Positions 61,365 through 64,000 of a stretch of 64,000 bases of DNA are shown here, one piece after another. The stretch covers positions 32,239 through 96,238 of the forward strand of contig CAIQBG010000047.1 in assembly GCA_903870055.1 (NCBI GenBank). The letters are read 5' to 3'. Both the position numbers and the translations under genes were made by a program. The notes under the pieces are model-generated. The model was not told the DNA's origin. It made no database searches and worked only from the letters and a program-made list of their open reading frames with translations. Every line of letters starts with the position of its first letter. Position 1 is the first letter of the stretch. The DNA is from an uncultured Pseudomonadota bacterium. Its GTDB lineage: Bacteria > Pseudomonadota > Gammaproteobacteria > Burkholderiales > Rhodocyclaceae.

Positions 61365-62027
61365 TCAGCCGCGCAATACACGCGCCAGAGCAGCAGCAAT
61401 CACGTCACCTAGACGTTCGATATAGGCAGTGCCCATGCCGGCCACAAAGCGCTCGCCATCGTCCGACGCCATGGCCAGCAAACCGAGGTTCTGGCCTTCG
61501 AAGCTCAGCGGCACCAATGCCATCGAAGAAATTTCTTCGCCTTCACTACCGAACCAGGCTGCCACTTCACCAGTGCGCACGCTACCCGTTACGGGATGAT
61601 GCATACCGGCCACTTCCTTGATTAATTCGGCGCTCACCGGCGTGCATGCGTCATGACCCAAATTAGCCGCGCCTTCTCCCCACAAACGCAGTCGCGCCTG
61701 CGGCACACTGAAATCTTCGGCCAACGACTTGAGCACGGTTGCCACAATCTGATCCAGACGACTGGCACCAACCAGCGCAACCGTGAGCTGGTGCATGCGC
61801 GCACCCAAAGCATCATTGCTTTCACCCACACCGAGCAGTTCACCCAGGCGGTGTTCCAGCAATCGATTCTTCTCCCGCAGCGTAATCATCTGACGCTCGG
61901 CCAAGGAGATCGTGCGGCCGCTATAGGGATGCGCAATCTCAACCTGATTAAAGAACTCTGCCTGTTCGACAAAGAACTCTGGATTCTTTTTCAGAAATTC
62001 GAGAACTGCTTCACGCGTCACGCTCAT
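61365..62027 (-). CDS. DUF484 family protein
   Basis: Protein of 220 residues. It opens with [33 protein letters not shown], the DUF484 signature, has a short coiled segment ([22 protein letters not shown]) and then a GAF-like domain (~85-215). Function is unknown, but it is strictly linked to dapF and xerC in proteobacteria. Its ATG overlaps dapF by four bases, so translation is probably coupled. Confidence 0.92.
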   Translation of the reverse strand: MSVTREAVLEFLKKNPEFFVEQAEFFNQVEIAHPYSGRTISLAERQMITLREKNRLLEHRLGELLGVGESNDALGARMHQLTVALVGASRLDQIVATVLKSLAEDFSVPQARLRLWGEGAANLGHDACTPVSAELIKEVAGMHHPVTGSVRTGEVAAWFGSEGEEISSMALVPLSFEGQNLGLLAMASDDGERFVAGMGTAYIERLGDVIAAALARVLRG

Positions 62028-62857
62028 AGCTCAACCTCTCCAGTAAATACAGTAACGGCAGGGCCCGTCATGATGACCGGCTGACCAACGCCAGCCCAGG
62101 CAATGTTCAAATCACCGCCATGAGTTTGTACACGCACCGGTGACTCAAGTAGTCCACGACGGATGCCCGACACGACTGCAGCGCATGCGCCAGTACCGCA
62201 AGCAAGCGTTTCGCCCGCACCACGTTCATACACACGCAGGCGGATGTTGTGGCGATCCAGCACCTGCATAAAGCCCGCATTCACCCGTTGCGGGAAACGC
62301 ACATGGTTTTCAATTTGCGAACCTTGCTCGGCAACCGGTGCCGACTCGGTATCAGCCACCACGGCGACGGCATGTGGATTACCCATCGACACTGCGCCGA
62401 TGGTAAGTGTTGTGCCCTCTGGCAATATCAGCGGCTGTTCGGGCGCATCGGTATCGGACACAAAGGGGATCTCAGCCGGAGCAAAATGCGGGGCCCCCAT
62501 ATCAACAGTCACTAAGCCATTCGCTTCGAGTCGCGGATGAATAATGCCGCGCTTGGTTTCCACGACGATAGCTGATTTTTCAGTCAGCCCTTGGTCATGC
62601 ACAAAGCGCACGAAGCAGCGTGCGCCATTACCGCACTGCTCCACCTCGCTGCCATCCGCATTAAAGATGCGGTAACGAAAATCCGCACCCGGCGTTTGCG
62701 CTGGCTCCACCAGCAACATCTGGTCAAATCCCACGCCCCTATGCCGGTCACCCAGCGCGCGAATCTGCTCGGCGCTCAGCGAGACTTTCTGGCGCACACC
62801 ATCCAGCACGACAAAGTCGTTACCGAGGCCATGCATTTTTGAGAATTTCAGTTTCAT
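62024..62857 (-). CDS. dapF: Diaminopimelate epimerase DapF
   Basis: Protein of 277 residues converting LL- to meso-diaminopimelate for lysine and peptidoglycan. Two catalytic cysteines appear in [13 protein letters not shown] (first) and [13 protein letters not shown] (second). [13 protein letters not shown] is the typical start region, with the Gly-x-Asn motif. Length is standard. It is the second gene of the minus-strand run, after lpxL; 27 bases separate it from lpxL, and it overlaps the DUF484 gene. Confidence 0.97.
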   Translation of the reverse strand: MKLKFSKMHGLGNDFVVLDGVRQKVSLSAEQIRALGDRHRGVGFDQMLLVEPAQTPGADFRYRIFNADGSEVEQCGNGARCFVRFVHDQGLTEKSAIVVETKRGIIHPRLEANGLVTVDMGAPHFAPAEIPFVSDTDAPEQPLILPEGTTLTIGAVSMGNPHAVAVVADTESAPVAEQGSQIENHVRFPQRVNAGFMQVLDRHNIRLRVYERGAGETLACGTGACAAVVSGIRRGLLESPVRVQTHGGDLNIAWAGVGQPVIMTGPAVTVFTGEVEL

Positions 62858-62884
62858 GCGCTGATTATAGGCTGGCGCAATAAA

Positions 62885-63799
62885 TTAGCGGTGGTGCTTG
62901 CCGTAAACACTAGGCTCACCCTCGGGCCGTGTTTTGAAGCGCTTATGCAGCCAGAAATATTGATCTGGCATCTGCCGCACCCAGGACTCGATAAACTGGT
63001 TCATGCGTGCCGTATCTTCTTCGACCGAAGCCCCCGGGAAGTTCTCCCATGTCTCGGTGTAGTAGGACTCGTACCCATCCGGTACCATCTTGGAAACAAT
63101 CGCAATCACCCGAGCATTGGTCAACTGCGCCAGTCGGGAGACACCAGTTACGGTAGCCGCAGGGAAGCCAAAGAAAGGCGCAAACACCGCATCCTTGGCG
63201 CCGAAATCCTGGTCGGGCAAATAATAGAAGGGCGTACCGCGCTTCATGGCCTTCACGACCTTGAGCAATCCATCCTGACGCGACACCAGCACCGGGTTGG
63301 TGAAACGGCTACGCCCATGCAGCAGCATATAGTTGAGCACGGGGTTCTTCTGCTTGGCGTACATGCTGATCCACGAACCCATCATCGAGGCGCGCGTACC
63401 CGTTGCGTCCAACCCCACGAAATGCGGCGCCAGTACCAGCGTTGGCCGGCCATCATCACTATAAAGACGCTCTTCATTGTGCTGACGGACGATACGGCGA
63501 ATGCGTTTTTCTGAAGCAAACCACATGAGCGACCGATCCAGCACAGCCTGGGCAAAACGGATGCAATGTTTGAGGACGAGTTTCTTGCGCTCACTGTCCG
63601 GCATATCCGGAAAGCACAGGCGGAGATTGGTCAGTGCCACGAAACGACGTTGTCGTGCCAGTGCCCAAAGAATAATGCCAAAGAAAGCGCCGATCAGACG
63701 GATTAAACGCAGCGGCAATTTAGAGATCAGCCAGACCAGCGCAATCAGCAACCAGCTGGGCAGCGTTTTAAGAGTGATTGGCGGACGTTGATTATTCAT
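62885..63799 (-). CDS. lpxL: Lipid A lauroyl/acyl transferase (LpxL/HtrB family)
   Basis: Protein of 304 residues with an N-terminal membrane helix (~12-35) and the acyltransferase motif H-x4-D in VLAPHFVGLDATG (about residues 125-135). LPDQDFGAKDAVFAPFFGFPA and the C-terminal WLHKRFKTRPEG complete the family. It adds a secondary acyl chain to Kdo-lipid A at the inner-membrane cytoplasmic face. ATG 63799 was preferred because GGAAA is eight bases upstream; an upstream in-frame start at 63829 is weaker. Which LpxL/M/P paralogue is not decided. Confidence 0.88.
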   Translation of the reverse strand: MNNQRPPITLKTLPSWLLIALVWLISKLPLRLIRLIGAFFGIILWALARQRRFVALTNLRLCFPDMPDSERKKLVLKHCIRFAQAVLDRSLMWFASEKRIRRIVRQHNEERLYSDDGRPTLVLAPHFVGLDATGTRASMMGSWISMYAKQKNPVLNYMLLHGRSRFTNPVLVSRQDGLLKVVKAMKRGTPFYYLPDQDFGAKDAVFAPFFGFPAATVTGVSRLAQLTNARVIAIVSKMVPDGYESYYTETWENFPGASVEEDTARMNQFIESWVRQMPDQYFWLHKRFKTRPEGEPSVYGKHHR

Positions 63800-63834
63800 A
63801 GGGCCATTTCCGGCATAAGCAAAAAACAAGTGTG

Positions 63835-63867
63835 TTGACGTAAATGACTTTTACACCCACAATTATC
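63835..63867. promoter_or_regulatory. Possible divergent promoters upstream of lpxL
   Basis: Plus strand: TTGACG (63835-63840) and CACAAT (63858-63863), 17-base spacing, pointing out of the window toward an unseen rightward gene. Minus strand: extended -10 TGC-GATAAT at 63870-63862, about 63 bases before the lpxL start. Both are pattern matches of moderate quality. The remaining ~130 bases to the window end hold a small CCGGC/GCCGG hairpin and no gene I can support. Confidence 0.35.
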
Positions 63868-64000
63868 GCAGACCGCCGAGTTAATACGACAACTTGCAGG
63901 GCGGGGCAAGCACAAAACTGCTGCCGAATCTGCTAAAGCGTCCCTCGCTCGAACCGATCCCCGGAGCAGGACACGCCCCACCGGCAAACCATCGCCGGAA

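Overview
The window reads as chromosomal DNA of a betaproteobacterium, most likely of the order Burkholderiales. It has moderately high GC content and is densely packed. Gene order and families fit this group: nadD-rsfS-rlmH-maf, ruvX-pyrR-pyrB-pyrX, dapF-DUF484-xerC, cyaY/lptM/lysA, two BPSS1780-type membrane proteins, rubredoxin beside a pilus-type receiver, and a C5-pathway hemL. The assignment rests on families and gene order, not on a marker-gene comparison. I saw no rRNA, tRNA, insertion sequence, prophage or CRISPR array.

Layout. 1-2121: a CBS-domain protein, a tiny membrane protein, a Sco-type copper chaperone and an FAH-family hydrolase. 2068-12325 (minus): a six-gene accessory operon built from circularly permuted ATP-grasp ligases, alpha-E domains, transglutaminase-like proteins and the proteasome-like protease Anbu. 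Its upstream region carries a near-consensus sigma-54 promoter and an NtrC-like palindrome, so nitrogen control is likely. 12566-19905 (plus): an ion channel, uppP, an RNase II-family enzyme, a TonB-like protein, aroE, mtgA and fumC. 19919-22533: an NlpC/P60 lipoprotein, gabD and a MaoC hydratase. 22537-31650: rng, the trhP pair, then maf, rlmH, rsfS and nadD on the minus strand with two membrane paralogues, an exported protein and a LOG protein. 31670-38355: polA, a CWC protein, a ferredoxin-type reductase, an SDR protein, hemJ and an rlmL-like methyltransferase. 38342-45119: pilT, yggS-proC-yggU, then pyrX, pyrB, pyrR, ruvX and yqgE. 45139-50000: photolyase, GDT1-family transporter, receiver, rubredoxin, thiE and hemL. 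50003-52954: a TPP riboswitch followed by thiD and thiC. 53024-57285: mrcA, cyaY, lptM and lysA. 57302-63799 (minus): a tightly coupled run lpxL, dapF, DUF484, xerC, rlmI, DMT exporter and AEC transporter.

Most of the window is housekeeping: nucleotide, cofactor, lysine and peptidoglycan synthesis, ribosome maturation and DNA repair. The part that looks like a specialised, poorly understood system is the Anbu/ATP-grasp/alpha-E/transglutaminase operon. It contains two ligase modules: one in two separate proteins next to Anbu, one fused into a single protein next to two transglutaminases.

Smaller points of interest are a nadD gene with no ATG/GTG/TTG start that keeps its nucleotide-binding motif, a receiver protein with Glu in place of the phospho-acceptor Asp, a histone-H1-like tail on RsfS, a dihydroorotase homologue without metal ligands beside pyrB, and a TPP aptamer whose closing helix ends at the thiD start codon.
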